Source of the DNA: Syngnathus acus
Taxonomy: Eukaryota; Chordata; Actinopteri; Syngnathiformes; Syngnathidae
DNA length: 64,000 bases
Assembly (NCBI RefSeq): GCF_901709675.1
Contig: NC_051092.1
Coordinates: forward strand, 11,240,491 to 11,304,490
Direction: 5' to 3'
In this document: positions 35,023-48,500 of the stretch, piece by piece
Position numbering within the stretch: the first letter of the stretch is position 1
How the letters are laid out: the number at the start of each line of letters is the position of its first letter
Notes under the pieces: generated by a model
Told to the model about the DNA's origin: nothing
Seen by the model: only the letters and a program-made list of their open reading frames with translations
Database searches by the model: none
Translations under genes and position numbers: made by a program

Positions 35023-36434
35023 AATTGTAGGACAAATGTGCTAACCACTTGGTCACAACACTGCCCGCATTTTACAGTATAAATGTAAATCACGTGTGTA
35101 GAGTAAAAATGTCATTTAAAAAATAAATAAAGGTGGAGACCTGGTATGAAAAAGATAAATTTATTTAATGTATTTAATGACATGTTAAAACAGAAAAGGT
35201 CAAGGGAGGGTCCAGTTGAGGGAGAGCAGCAAGATGACGGAGATTCCACATGGAGAATGCTCTCGTTTAACAACAAAGAAGAAAGAAGACTTACCACAAG
35301 AGGACATACGGACAAATAGATTAAAGGAGGAAAAAACAAACAATGCAACCAGGCAGAGGAGGGAGGAGAAACAAGAGAATTCAACTTGCTTTTACCTACG
35401 AAAACACTGTTTAGCCACAAGTTTGACAACTGTCTGTCTGTTGTAGAAAGTCATTTGACAAACAATAATAAAGATCATCTCCATGTAATAAGAATAGTAT
35501 CCTGGTCACTGAGAAGGGATGGTAGAGATAAGCAGGCCAATTAGTTCATCTCTCTCCAATAGACTGAAGAAATCCAACAAAGAAAACTTGAACTGAAATG
35601 CTGTGCCCCCCCCCCCCCCCCCCCCCCCTAAACACACAAGAGTGACCTTATTGTCTCTCTGTCACATCCACACACAGGCAAACACACTTATTGGGTGAAC
35701 CATTGAGAGATCATTTTTGGGCTGGAAAAAATCCCTCCGAGTGTCATCACATAGATGAGAAGAGAGTGTTGTAACATCAATAAAGAACTCAGGTGATGAA
35801 AGGTGTGTCTTGCACAGTCGTCAGGAATCTGTGTGAGAGAGACTGGCTGGAGGATGTCCCGTGTTACGGGGCTTGGGAGCCCTCGACAGAACCGGGAGCT
35901 ACAACTTGGTAGCACGTCCCCGATGCCGACAGGTGCGCGAGGGACAGGGTGGGCCTGTACCTATGAGACTGAGACTAGATAGATTGCCAACTGTCTAGCG
36001 TGGAGCCGCTGGCCCGTTTTAACAGGTAGTGTGTGTGTGTGGGGGGGTTAGGGTTAGGGGGGGTAGAATGATAAAGTGAGCGGCTGGGGGGTCAGGAGGG
36101 GGCACACCAAAACAAGAACAGAGAAGATGCTGAACGACAACAAATGTGTGACTCTCACATGTACGTTTGTTTTGCGTGTTTATAAGGCTTCAGCCATCTC
36201 GACAACAGTTTTACCCTCATGTTCATCCACCCGCCCCGGGTTCCTCACAGCTGCCCGACAAGACAGTCCAATTCCACATCCATAGTGTCTTCAAGGAGTC
36301 TGGCGGAGATGAAGTCGAGCTGATTCAACCCCTTCAAAATGGCCGACAAACCCATCCGGAAAGTGGTTGTCTCACACACATACACACACATGCGCGCAAA
36401 CGCCCCTCGCCCCCTTGGCTTATCCAGTGAGTTC
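35023..36434 (-). other. Probable SIAH1 3'UTR and downstream flank
   Basis: This region follows the SIAH1 stop on the minus strand. TTTATT at 35160-35165 is a reverse-strand AATAAA, which would give a 3'UTR of about 1.3 kb. It includes a pure C tract (35606-35628) and a G-rich tract with two TTAGGG units (about 36044-36065). Neither strand shows an exon. Confidence 0.45.
35606..35628. repeat. Poly-C tract
   Basis: Twenty-three consecutive C, that is poly-G on the SIAH1 transcript strand if the 3'UTR extends this far. Confidence 0.9.
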
Positions 36435-39372
36435 TTAGCACATGGAGATGGTCACATTGATGCCTAGGTTGCCGTTTTCGGCGAAGAGCTGCGCGATGGA
36501 CGTGTCGAACACCAGACAGTCGCTGTTCATAATGGCGGTGGCGATGCCCTCGTGGATGGAGCGTGGCGTGGCCTCCCAGGTCAGGCGGCGCCGGTGGCCG
36601 TTGAGCTCCAACCGATACGCAAAGTTCTCCGCTTGTTTGCGAGTCCCAATGAGTTGCACGATGGCAAAGAATTGTTGGTGGCCGTCATATTTCTCCTGCT
36701 TCTCCAGCACCAACATGAAGTGGAAGCCGAAGCACGACTGCATCATCACCCAGTCCACTGCGCCGGGAAGGTTGATGTCTGTGGCCAAGAACACAATGTC
36801 CTCCCCCTGGAAGAGACCGCAGGTACATCAGTATCCAATTGAAAAGAGGTTGAAATTGTCCCTTTGAACCCGTGATAATTACAGGATGACATTTCTTCCC
36901 GGATTCTCGCAGCTGATTTTGAAGACAAGCTTGTTTTAAGCGTTCAGTCCTAGTTTAGAAATCAATAGCAAGCTTTTATAATTCCACAAGCATGAGCCTA
37001 AAAAAGTGAAAGACAAAAGTCTTTTTACTGGAGATCTAGGTGTATTTTTTGGCCGTAAAAGTACTTTTGTTTTGTAAATTTGCCATGGTACCATTTTTGC
37101 ACAAAAGTAACAACCATATAGTGGATCAGCCACTACTATGAAAAGATGGACGAAAGCGCCACCCTGTGGACACTCTGTAAACCAAGTGCTGACCTGCAGT
37201 GTGGTAATGGACTTGTGCTGGTGCATCAAGTGAGGCATGACGGCATCCAGGGAGCCCTGCCACTTGCAGGAGGCGCCGGGGCAGGGGCACGAGTACGGTC
37301 GGAACTCGCAAAGCTCTTCGTGCTCCGTCTTGTCGGTGTGCGGCAGCGTGACTTCGCAGCCTGACGAGGCGTATTTGCATGGGAAGAGTACCGAGTTGGC
37401 CACCTTCTCCATGGCCAGGTTCCTGATGGAGCCCAGCGGCCCTCGACAGGTAGGGCAGCAGGTTAGCTTGGGCCGACAGTTGGAGCATACCTGAGGAAGG
37501 ACACAAAGATACATTGAAGGAGGGGCAGAAGTTTTGAACTCTTAAGACCAGACAAAGTTGACTGCAACCCCCGGCCGGTCGCAATTACAAACACGTGTGC
37601 AAAATTTGAAAGCTCCATCCAGGAAGTACTTGTGAGCCCACTTCTTGACCGATACTGGCCATCAAACAGGACTCTCCATCCTCTGCTTTGTGTAACATGT
37701 GTAATCATGTAAAGAAAAATGTTTTATAGTTGCGCCAACAACATCACTGTGATTTTTTTTCCATATCTCTCTGACAGGCCAACAGGAAGTATTGAAATCT
37801 CTTGTTTTTCCACTTGTTGGTTATCAAAAACAGCATTTTGGAGAACCATCAGCGAGTAGTGATTGATTGTTGCAGCGGCTAATTTCCTGTTGCCTGACAA
37901 TATTTGGATTTGGTTTCCTTGCCCTGATTACAAACGGCATGGCGCAATTTTTTGTATAATGTTTTTAAGATAGAACAGTATATTCTTGTCTGATTGGTCA
38001 TTGGACAGCAATATTTTGAGGGGCTGTCAAGCCCCAAACTTTAAAAGCACAGAGAAGTACAATATATGTTATGCAAGGCATCAAACAGCTTAAGACTTCA
38101 TTTATGGTTACCTCTAAGCTATTTTGTGATTAAAAAAAAAAAAGAAAGAGTGATATAGTTGGTCAATCGGGCCATAAACCAGCTGAAGCTCGATTTTACG
38201 CGCTTTGACGCAGTTTGGTCACGGACCTCAATTTTTTTGTTATAAATACATTTTCAAGTAGTATTTAAAGTAGCTAATTTAAAGGCATGTGATAAGAAAT
38301 AGTCAGGCTGTTGACCTATAATACTGCATTATTACAGTGTTACGGATAGCTAGGACAGTATATGATTGGAAAGGGAGCATCTCATCCACACAGGCAATCA
38401 AGTCCAAGTGCGTGGCCGGCCGGACACAGTAGTCGAATAAGTGGCTGCTTGATTCCATCCAATTTGAGCTTTCGCTGTACTAAAACAAGAGTCTTGATAT
38501 GCAATATGCACATTTTGTGATGTAATGAACACATACCAGGTGACCCGACTGGCACTGAAGGATGGGGGGCAGGACATAGTCAAAGCACACGGGGCACTCA
38601 AACAGGCTGGCTAGGTCACTGTTGGAGGCGGTGGTCCCCGACAGGGTGGGGACGCGCTGGGAGGCAGGGCACTTGGATGTTCCTGTGGGGAGCGCGGTGG
38701 CAGTCTGGCGACTCATTTCTGATCAAAACACAAATAGAGGAAGGACCATTTTCGTCATGACATCGCCAGTGTTTTCATGTCTTCCTAACCCCAAATCAGA
38801 TTTTAATCCAACGTCAAAACTACCTGAAATTCAAAGCAAACCATTTGTGAATGCATAAAAAGCCCCCCCAACTCCCACTGCGCTTTGTTTGCAATTGCCT
38901 TGTACAGGTCATAGGTCATGGGTGTGTAGACTTTATATGCACTTCGATTTTGCATCTAGGTGGCATCGAGATAGTCCAAGGCCAGGGTCACAATCAGTGA
39001 GCATAACCATGTCAAGGCAGGTCCTTGCAGGGTAGGCAATGACTCAGTTGCCTAATTCATTTTAAGGACAACGCCATGACCACATCAAGGAGAAGCGTGA
39101 CACAGAGGACAAAGTCATATCTTGATTTGGATCCATGCAGAACTCTTAGTAAGTAGTGTATTTAACATTTAGAAAGCCTGCCGAGGGGCACGGCAATCCT
39201 AGTCGGTAAGCCACGGAGATTAAATGACAATTTAGCTGGCCATATGGAGTGCGCAGCATGCAGCTTGATAAGTAGCGACATGGCATGCTTGTCAGAGTTA
39301 AACACTATTGTTTGCAGAGGAGGCATGCAAGGGTGCTTTGAAGCAGCATAGGCCGGACTCACCTTCGTCCAT
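36435..39372 (-). CDS. siah1: SIAH1 E3 ubiquitin-protein ligase
   Basis: RING-type E3 ligase that targets many substrates for proteasomal degradation. Coding exons on the minus strand: 39372-39363 (MDEE start), 38718-38537, 37490-37194 and 36806-36435, giving 286 residues; the form starting at the internal MSRQ would be 282, the usual vertebrate length. The C3HC4 RING begins [19 protein letters not shown] and continues [14 protein letters not shown] across the first large splice. Two SIAH zinc fingers follow ([14 protein letters not shown]..., [12 protein letters not shown]), then the substrate-binding domain up to [10 protein letters not shown]. It is almost identical to the mammalian protein as I remember it. 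Splice sites are all AG/GT. The intron between the 55-bp exon (39417-39363) and the 5'UTR exon near 44.1 kb is about 4.7 kb and holds no recognised element. Confidence 0.97.
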
Positions 39373-39417
39373 AAGATTTCCAAATAGGGCTTTCGTCTTC
39401 TCTTGAAATGTGGGGAC
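39363..39417 (-). other. siah1: SIAH1 exon carrying the upstream MDEE start
   Basis: A 55-bp segment lies between an AG acceptor (TTTGCAAAG) and a GTGAGT donor. It ends ATGGACGAAG, which joins to AAATGAGTCGC to read M-D-E-E-M-S-R. This matches an alternative SIAH1 start known in mammals. Either ATG may be used. Confidence 0.75.
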
Positions 39418-42400
39418 CTTTGCAAAGAGAAAAATGGGGAGGGGGGAGAAAAAAAATCCCAGTTAGTCTACTGTAATGATTGACACAACACTAAATTAAT
39501 TGGTTACAAAATGTGTTGAATGAGCGGCACCGCACAGATTTTACTTTCCTGTCTCTGACAATCATGGAGATGATGCAATGTTTGGGCAATTTGAACCACT
39601 TTTATTCAAAACAACATGAAAAACACTAAGATAAGACTTAACATAAAAGTAGATAGTCTTGTAAAAAAAATTGATAAAATTCCAATTGATTAGCACAATA
39701 AATAACAAAATAAGTATCCATGAACTACTTTGTCTCAACCCATTTGATATGGTCATTAGTGCATTCTTTAGTCCAAGTTAGACATTACATCATCCAAAAT
39801 GGACTGCTGCTTCTAACAAGAGATGAAATAATTTGATGCCCACACATCAAATCAATGGACTCATCTCCATGTTTCCATTTCTCCAGATTTGGCTGCACCC
39901 CCTTTTGGGACTTCAAACTGGCCAATTCTCTAAGTGACACCTAAATCAATAGGCATTGAAACGGGAATTGCTGCTTTCATGACCAGTTAAAACAGTATTT
40001 CTTTTCCGCTGGCTACAAAATGAAGCCCAAAAAAAAAAAAGAGAGCCTTATTCAAGGACACCCTGCCTGATTTGAACCATCGCCCTTCATAGTCCAAATG
40101 ACAAAGTGCAAAAGGTGGCAGCGTCACACGACAAGGCCCATTTCCCTTTGGGCTTTTCATCACTGCTCACCTCCTCCATGGCGACTCTTCGCTGATGTTG
40201 ACAATTGCTACAGTCGCCCTAAACACACCTGGATCATATTTCACTCAAGTGGGCCGCCCAATGCTTGAGGGTATGTTGAAGCTGCACTACTGCAGATAAT
40301 ACCACAGATGGCTTTCTGCTGCACACCATTCTGCAAATGAATCCATTAAGTCTGTCAATATGCGGTCCATTGTCATATGGATGGTGACGGGCTTGTTTTC
40401 AAACACAGGTCTTTATGATTTCCAAGCATGCATGTGTCATAAGATAAGCGCCGTTATATCGCTATAACTTCAAAAAAAAAGAAAAAAAGAAAAGAAAACC
40501 CCAAAAATGCCGATTTGAAGAATGATTGCAAAACACAAATTTGGCCGCATGCCGTTCCGGAAGGAAATTAGGGTTGGAGAGGAGGGAAATTCCCAAACTC
40601 TTGCATGCTCTCTGGCCGGCTCCTGGAGTGCAGTCTGTGTCACTGCAGGGTGTGGAGCTCAGACGGTGTCCAATGTCAGCATAAACAGAGTCATGATCAC
40701 ACTCACTTATGCCCGCCCCGCCCCCTTCTCTTTCCATATATTAACCAAACTATGAACTCCATTTCTATTTTCTTCATGCACCTACTCATGTCAAGAGCTG
40801 TGTTTTCAGCAATACAACTCTTCATTTTGGAGCCACATCCTCTCTCACTCTTTCCCTATGCTTCCCCCCAACTCCACCATCTCTCTACTGAGCAAAGGGC
40901 TCGGATTTCAGTCTTGTCTGTCCGCGGGCTCTACCACCAGCTGTGCTCTCTGACGCCCTTCCTTATTTTCTTTTCACAAAGTACCGCTTATTGCAAACGG
41001 CCTGAACACATGGCCTCCAAATTTTGAAGACAGCATCACCATCAAAAACGAATTCCAGCTCAAATGTGTGTGTGTGTGAAGCGTACTTTTCAGATTATTA
41101 AGCGCTCCAGAGTATAAATTGTATTTTAGGGGAGAATGGATCATTGGATCGGGGCCATCCGGCCATTTCTTTGCCCAATTGAGGTTCAATCGGCATCAAC
41201 TCACGGGCACGCGTCGGAGCTGACACAAATCAAGCAAGCATCATGGGAACGAAGCGTTTGTCAAGCAGCAACAATCGCATTTCATTAAGACACTTTCAGC
41301 CATGAGCTTGATCCAATTTACAGGGAAAAGATAAATGGAGGACTGGAGAAGACGGAGAACAAAGCCTGGCCATCAATAGGGCACAAGAGGTCATTAAATA
41401 GGCTCTGGTGGGACATCTGAGTACGTAGCGCGCAAACACGTGCGATTGATCATTCATTCACGACTGATTGAAGTGCATTGACATCACTGACAGGATTTTC
41501 CCGACACATGTGCCAGACTTTCCCTCGCTCACTACGCGACAACTCTGATGAGGTTTGCCACAAGCGTGTTATCGGTTAAACCAAACAGGAACACCATCGT
41601 GGATGGAATGCGCTGTCCTGTACACATTTAGGCAATGTATTGATTGACTTAGAAAGTCTGTATTCCTTACAGGCAGAACCTGTGTGATGTGATTAATAAT
41701 AGTCATTTGTGTGAAGACAATCATGTTGATGATTTCCAACTGTACTTACAAAATAGATAAATATCAAAATGCAGTTTTTTTTCCCCCATAAATCAATGCT
41801 AGCGTACATTTTAAAATTGTCACTTGTACGACATTCCTCGAAAAATAATACAACGGAGTTTTTATTTTTACAGTGTGTATAATAGACCGGCGTCAGCAAA
41901 TGTACTGTGCGCGACATGGCAGCAAAAAAATCCCACTAAGAAACAGAGACCAGGAGAAGAATTATTTCGCATTGTTTACTTATGACAAGACGCTCAGTAA
42001 TAAGGAGCTTCTCTAAGTCGCCTGTTGATCCATTTCAAAAGTAGTACGCCACAAACAAGAAGTCCCTGTTGGCCTCCTCGATTGCAGCTTGCTAGTCGTG
42101 TGTCTCCAAGCGCTGCCTTTATTGATGTAAGAGAAGTTTCCCGCCACAACCGAGGCCATCCTCTTTCGTGGTGGAAAAAAAAACCTCGACGACTGCAGGT
42201 CGAGCCAAATATGCCTGCTGCAAATAGTACATACTGTACTTCTGTACTGTGCAGTAGAAATGGGGCAATAAAGTTGCGGCTGTTCACAGTACACACAACC
42301 CATTTATGTTTTTAGTCATCTTTACAATGCCTTGTGAAAAAGGCTTCATTTGAACAACACTGTCATCTTTACATGAAAGTAAAAATCAACAAAAAATGTG

Positions 42401-44121
42401 GTCCTCAATTCACAACAGCCTAACATTGAGGCAACAAAAGGATTAAAGAATACGTGCAGGATAAAAATACATGTAAAAAGTAGCCATTTCATTTCTATTG
42501 AGTTGAGTCCTTTTAAGTATTTTTCATCCAACTATTTACTGAATTATAACCGTGAGGTTACAAATGGCACTCAATGCTGTTATTACTGTTTACATGCATT
42601 TCATTGCTTTATACGCTTATGTCATCACATCATGTGAAAAAAAAAGTTTCTCACGGCTTCTCCATTTGATTAGTTTACATTTGGAGACGAGAGCAATTTT
42701 TCATACAAACATTTACTTCAAGGTTTACGCAAGAATACTTGCAGTCAACATTTTTTCCCCTCCATATAATTAACTGTAATTCTATCTTTTACAACAATGT
42801 TCGCATAGACTAAGGCATATTCCGACAGATGCACAATAGGATCACATTTGCAAGGTAAACCACTACTACTAAGCTGTCAATCTGATTATCATATTGGATG
42901 CACAACACTAATTCCACAAGCAGAAGAAAACATTTGACAGTTATTATGAACCTGATCCCTAATTAACTCATTCAGTGTCAATGACATGTTTGTCTTTTTA
43001 AGAATGCACACAATTTTTTGGGACATGGTAGCATAGAAGAGGGTCTGAAAATGGTTGGCAGTTTAATTGCAAACAGCCACATTATCAACAACCCCATGTT
43101 GCCTTAAAAGAAGACATTGCAGAGTATAGCAGGAAAAAAAAAACACTGCGAGGAGTGTTAGGGCACCACTGTTGATGCTTGACTCATTGAGTGTTATAGC
43201 AACGGGCTACTCAGCTGATCACTAGCATTTATTCGTGAGCCAAGTGAAGAAAGGCTAAAGGTGCAGTGCAAGAGTCTTTATTAAATCAAATGTATCAAAT
43301 GAGAGCAATGACTGGCTAATTTCAGAATTATATAAAAGATGGTCGAACTTAAGCCTGGACAACAGTTAGTAGCTCTTAATGTGGCTGATTGAGGGGAAAT
43401 AAAGCTTCTCTTACACAGGAGCATTAATCCGCACAAGCACAGACGCTTAATGACAACAAGCGGTCAAGAATGTAGCGCCTGTGCTTGTTCACATTACAAC
43501 CAGGTCTACTTACAGCAGCCGATTAAAAAGATAAGATAATGTTGCAGGACGGAGACGTTTCAATTACATTTTAAGCTCAATGCTGACATTCAAGCCTCCA
43601 CTTGAAGTCAAGTCACTCACTGCAACCACAATCGAGTCAGTGTTCATCTTTTACGCTCTCGGTGAACCGAAGCAACTCTTTAACTAAGAAATAAAAGAAA
43701 ATATTGACGTTGAGTCAAGCTGAGTCAACTAGAAATGGTATGCTTTTCTTGACAAAACGCCGGCATATTCTTTGCTTGCTTGTGTTAATGAGACACAAGG
43801 CCTTGTCGTGACGGAGAGCAGTAGCCTTAGCATACAAGCTCACGAAATCGATCAATTGTTATCTTAGCGAGCCTACCACGAACCCAACAAACGAAAACGT
43901 GTCCATTTCCTAGAAGCAACGCGCAATATTCGTCCGAACGCGACAATTAAAGGGTCATTTCAAAAGTGAAGCCTGCCTGCAAACAAGTTAGCATCACGGC
44001 TGGCTAATGTTAGCCTAATCGAAAGGAAGCTAACGCTGTTGTTTTGACCACAGCACACTCGCTCCCCCCGAAAAAGAATTATCGTCTCCTCTCGCCATTA
44101 ATAGCCACGACCCGTCTTACC
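39418..44121 (-). other. SIAH1 first intron, no gene seen
   Basis: About 4.7 kb of unique-looking sequence with short overlapping open frames on both strands (for example 42025-42315 + and 41994-42296 -) and no recognisable domains. Simple repeats are few. GC rises toward the 5'UTR exon. Confidence 0.45.
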
Positions 44122-44340
44122 TCGGAAGAAATATCCTTGACTTCACCGCCGGTAGAACGACGTACAAGCTGAGAAGGGGTCGACAGCGGCTCAGTGTAGT
44201 CCGTGTTTCCTTGGTTAGCTGCGGGGACACACATTCGCAAATGCTCGTGAAGCAGAGGCGAGACGCCAGGCCAGGCGGGCGCTATTACTAGCAACTAGCA
44301 GCTGCTCGGGCTCGCGTATGCTTGTTGAAGTTTACATCGG
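44122..44340 (-). promoter_or_regulatory. siah1: SIAH1 first (5'UTR) exon and promoter-proximal region
   Basis: On the minus strand this GC-rich stretch ends TTTCTTCCGAG followed by GTAAGACGGG, a strong donor at 44121/44120. An open frame crosses it (44079-44294) but the downstream MDEE exon has its own start, so it is taken as untranslated. It lies at the only CpG-rich point upstream of SIAH1, which supports a promoter here; the exact transcription start is not visible. Confidence 0.6.
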
Positions 44341-44460
44341 GAGCGCGCCCTTCTCTTGCCGTCTGTAAGGATGAAAAAGAAGATTAATTGAAAAAGTGAA
44401 AATCTAGATGAAATCATAAATAGCGGGATAAATGAAAATACAAAACAGAACGATACAACA

Positions 44461-44491
<31 letters not shown>

Positions 44492-44522
44492 GTATTAGTA
44501 TTAGTATTAGTATTATTATTAT
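44461..44522. repeat. (ATT)n/(AGT)n trinucleotide repeat
   Basis: About 20 TTA/TTATTA units with four AGTATT interruptions, just upstream of the SIAH1 promoter region. Confidence 0.95.
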
Positions 44523-46913
44523 AAATCACAAAACACCTTGTGGTTTCTAGGGTTGAGACAAAATTGATATTAAGATGCCGTATTGTGGATGGTTTTCTTG
44601 CAATTCGGCCATTATTACTTGTTGACTTATCAGTGATTGCTTCAGTGAGGGCACCATACTGTGTTAGTTATCTTGATGAACTCAAATGGCACCTTCATCA
44701 TCAACACTCAATCTTTTTTTAGCAGTGCACAAAGGAAGAACCATCAATGGGCACTCTTTGTACCTTTGGTGTGAAGGTTCAAAATGAACTTTTCTCTTAA
44801 AAAATGGGGCAAAAATATTTAGGGTACTGTTGAAAAGATGCAACAGTAACGGTAATGAATCAAAATTAAATGATTGCGCTTACACACAGAAAATTGAAAG
44901 TAGTGGAAGCAGAAAAGAAAATGTGTGTTGCTTGGGGTTGGTGATTAGGGGGGGTCGGGGTGGGAAGTAGGAAGTTGGTAAATCCAAACCCCCGAGAGTC
45001 TTACGCTACTCTGGCATGCTGGAATTTGACTTTCTGCTTGGAAAGAACAGCACATGAGTTGTTTAAACCATTCTAATCCTGACAAAGACAATGAAAAAAG
45101 TGGTGGAAAGCCACAGACAGAGGTTTTGAACAAGATGCGTGTAGTGAGGATAAGAGGAGGATAGAGAGGCTGAGGTTACCAGAAACAAGCGGGAGAAAGG
45201 TGACTGAGAGGCAGCCAACCACTGTTCCCACTGCCATCAGCAAATTCCACACATAACTCTGCATGGCAGCAGACTCTTGTCCACTTCATTTTGGCTCTCA
45301 GTGGCTCCTTCCAGAGGTTTGATGAATTTCTTATGGAGAACATGGTCCAAATTACAGTCAAGGCCCTTGAAGCAAGGGGAGTTGCACTGCAGAGAATAGA
45401 ACGCCCATGAAGTCGTTCCGATCGACATCCTTCTTTCCATTTTTGATACAGCTTCTCCTGGTCGAGGTTACGGGTGAGCTGTGCCAAGCCCAGTTTGCTT
45501 AAAGGGCAGACAAACAAAAATTCACGCTAACATCGGTGCCTGTGTCATGTCAATGATGGAAAAGGAGGAAAATGAGATGCTGACCACAGAATTTAACTTA
45601 CAGAGACTTTTACAGGAAGTATTGCCAGTAAAATAAATAAATAAATAAATAAATAAAACACAATAATACAAGACAAGAATGCACACTGTAAAGTCTTAGG
45701 CTTTAAAGATTCACCTTTTTGTGAGCACGCTTAAAACTGCAAATTGCTAGTAACCCAAATTGGGTGAAAAAGCTAAAACTCAGCCAGTACTGGGCAACTT
45801 ACCAGTATAGCTGTGGTTAGAAATAATATGCATTTTATTACCAACATTTTCTTAGAAGAAGACACAACCCAGCCATGTTCCTTGGGTGGGCTGTCAACCC
45901 TGCGCGGGATATGAATACCTAACACTGTCCCAAGTTAGCAATGTTACCCAGGCAACCATTCAGCCACCGCCAACATTTCCTAAGAATGAGAGGCCCTCAC
46001 TATTTTTACACATGCTATTAAAAAGTGACGTCCATAATATAAGGTTGTGTATGGGCGAAATGCCATACACGTTGAATTCACATACAAGGCATTGGAAAGG
46101 ATTGTGTGTTGTTGTTCAAATGTTCCACTGTTGTCAGGTTGCTAGATTGACACAAATTCAAACAAAATGTACGTATGTAACAAATGTTTCCATCTGCTGT
46201 GTGTTTTCTCTTCCTTTCACTGTTTTCAACACTCCGACTTCTGCCCCCAAGGTCTTGAGACTTGTCTGCATCTCATTACCTGCTGGCATGTGGTGGTCGG
46301 TGCACTTACTATGGGTATTTATAACCATAACTACAGAGACAAATACACAAAACCGCAACGCAAGGAGTAACGGCAGTTTTTGAATTCAGTCAAAGTTAAA
46401 AATAGGTGGCGTAGTGATGAGTTTTTGGATTATGGATCTAGAGTGAGCACTCCTAATTTGTTTCTATTCAGAACAACAACGAATGACATTAACTTGAAAG
46501 TTGTACTACAGGAATTACAACAAACCCTGGACACACGCCAAATGACATCACCGACAATGACAGTACATTAGCGCAACAAGTAATAATTAATACAAAGTGT
46601 AAAGTGTTCATTTGAACACCCATAATTGGGTCATAAAGTGAAACTATGAATAATCAAACTCATATTTCATATTCTAGGGCACCCAAAGACCACCAACATT
46701 TCATTCCAGTGACAAATACAGTAGAATTTTTTTTTTTTATCATCATTGGCATACAATTTTAAACAGTTGCTGAAAATACAAAATATACCACAGCAATAGT
46801 TGCATGTCAGTATAGTGATGGAGGACTTGTGCTTTGTTTGACAGACTTGTCACAGAAATATTACGCAAATCAAGACTACCACATGCAAAAGTTGACAGAA
46901 ACGGCCACGGAAA

Positions 46914-47028
<115 letters not shown>

Positions 47029-47418
47029 ACTATAAACACAGTCAGAGCCAATGATTGATTTACATTGTAGTGTGGTGAACGTCAAAATAAGATTGGTTTT
47101 AGTTATGCTGTACTAATTTCCATTTGGAAGCCATCTTATTCGTGTATGAAGCCTTTTGCAGTTTACATCTGGTGCATGTTTACTTCCACTGAGCATAAAC
47201 AGCATAAATTGCATTATACTGCTATACCCGCTCGATTCTTGACAATATACTACAAGTGTGGTTGTCAGGGATGGTGGTGTGTGTGTGTGGGGGGGGGGGG
47301 CTAATAAGAATTTAATTTTACAATATCTGAAAAAAAAAAAAAAAAAAGGCAGTCGCTACACCTTATCACAGCTTATCACAAGCAAACACCTGCTTGCTAT
47401 TATTCTGGCTTGACAGTG

Positions 47419-47453
47419 AAGTTGAAGGATGTAAACTTTACATCCTTCAACTT
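47419..47453. repeat. 35-bp perfect palindrome with a 1-base centre
   Basis: Arm AAGTTGAAGGATGTAAA (47419-47435), centre C at 47436, then its exact reverse complement (47437-47453). Confidence 0.9.
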
Positions 47454-48500
47454 TACATTGTAAAGGCTGTCTGACCTTAGAGGGGACTTAATTTCATTTC
47501 ATTCACCAAGTGAAAAGGTAAAAATACTGAAGCAGTAAATGATTAAATTGTGTGTGAAAAGGTATTCAACCCAAATTAATGAACGTCTCATATATAGTAT
47601 AGGCTACAGGACAAACTGAATAACTAGTTTTCAAAATCGTCTAATAAAAAGTGTTCAAATATTGAAAAATGAAATATTGAAATAAAATCTTTGAAAATAA
47701 AAATTATTTAAAAAAAAAAGAATGGTAATAAAAATTGCTAACAATATATCTATTTTTTTTAAAAGTGAAAACAATTAGAAATTTTGGAATGGACATGAAT
47801 TCAATGCACAATTTGTCTTCGCGGGTCACCTAAAATGATGTGGCGGACCGTATCTGCTCCCCGGGCCTTGACTTTGACACATGTGACATGAACCAATATA
47901 TTTCCTCGCCTCTAAAGACAATTTCATGAACTTTAAAGCTTGCAAACAATGGAGGTATTCTTTCTCTCTTGCCAGTGAAAATAATTCCACTTGTCTAGAA
48001 CCTACTTTTTTGTCCGTTTCCTTTTCTACTGATTTAAATTAATGATGTGTATATTTTCTGGTCAAACCGTTACATAACACCTGTCAAGCTTTTATACCGC
48101 TCTACTGACCCCTGGTGTAAGCAAGCGAGATTGCTGCTACTTTCCAACAATGAAGGTATGAAAACGATACAGTACGGGAGGAAATGGTATCATCCAATGT
48201 TTTCAACAGTTGACAGCATTTGAAATCTTGGTAACATTTCTTTCTTGTTCTGGGTTCCCTTCCTTTTGCAAGAACAATGGTCTGTGGATTCAGAGAAGTT
48301 GACCAACTTGCTGTAGTCAGAACTCTGGTGGTAATACTCTTTATTGATCCCTCAAGAAAAGTATTATTTACATTCTCCCGTTTGCACGCAGTAACGCTCA
48401 AGAAATTCAAACTACCACCTCAAAAAATTGAACGGGTACTTTGTTCATCACGGAACCGTTCAGAGAAGGATAACTGCAGGGTAGTGCAGAAGCTTTCTGT

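Noticed and set aside
36044-36065. Interstitial telomere repeat
   Set aside because: Only two TTAGGG units in a G-rich tract, too few to call.
42025-42315. Three overlapping open frames of about 100 codons in the SIAH1 first intron
   Set aside because: They lie on both strands over the same bases, have no recognisable product and no splice support.
44079-44294. Coding first exon of SIAH1
   Set aside because: The open frame crosses the strong donor at 44121/44120, and the downstream MDEE/MSRQ starts match known SIAH1 proteins, so this exon is taken as 5'UTR.
45176-45517. 113-codon reverse-strand open frame between SIAH1 and N4BP1
   Set aside because: No recognisable motif, overlapping frames on the same strand, and no clear splice or promoter context.
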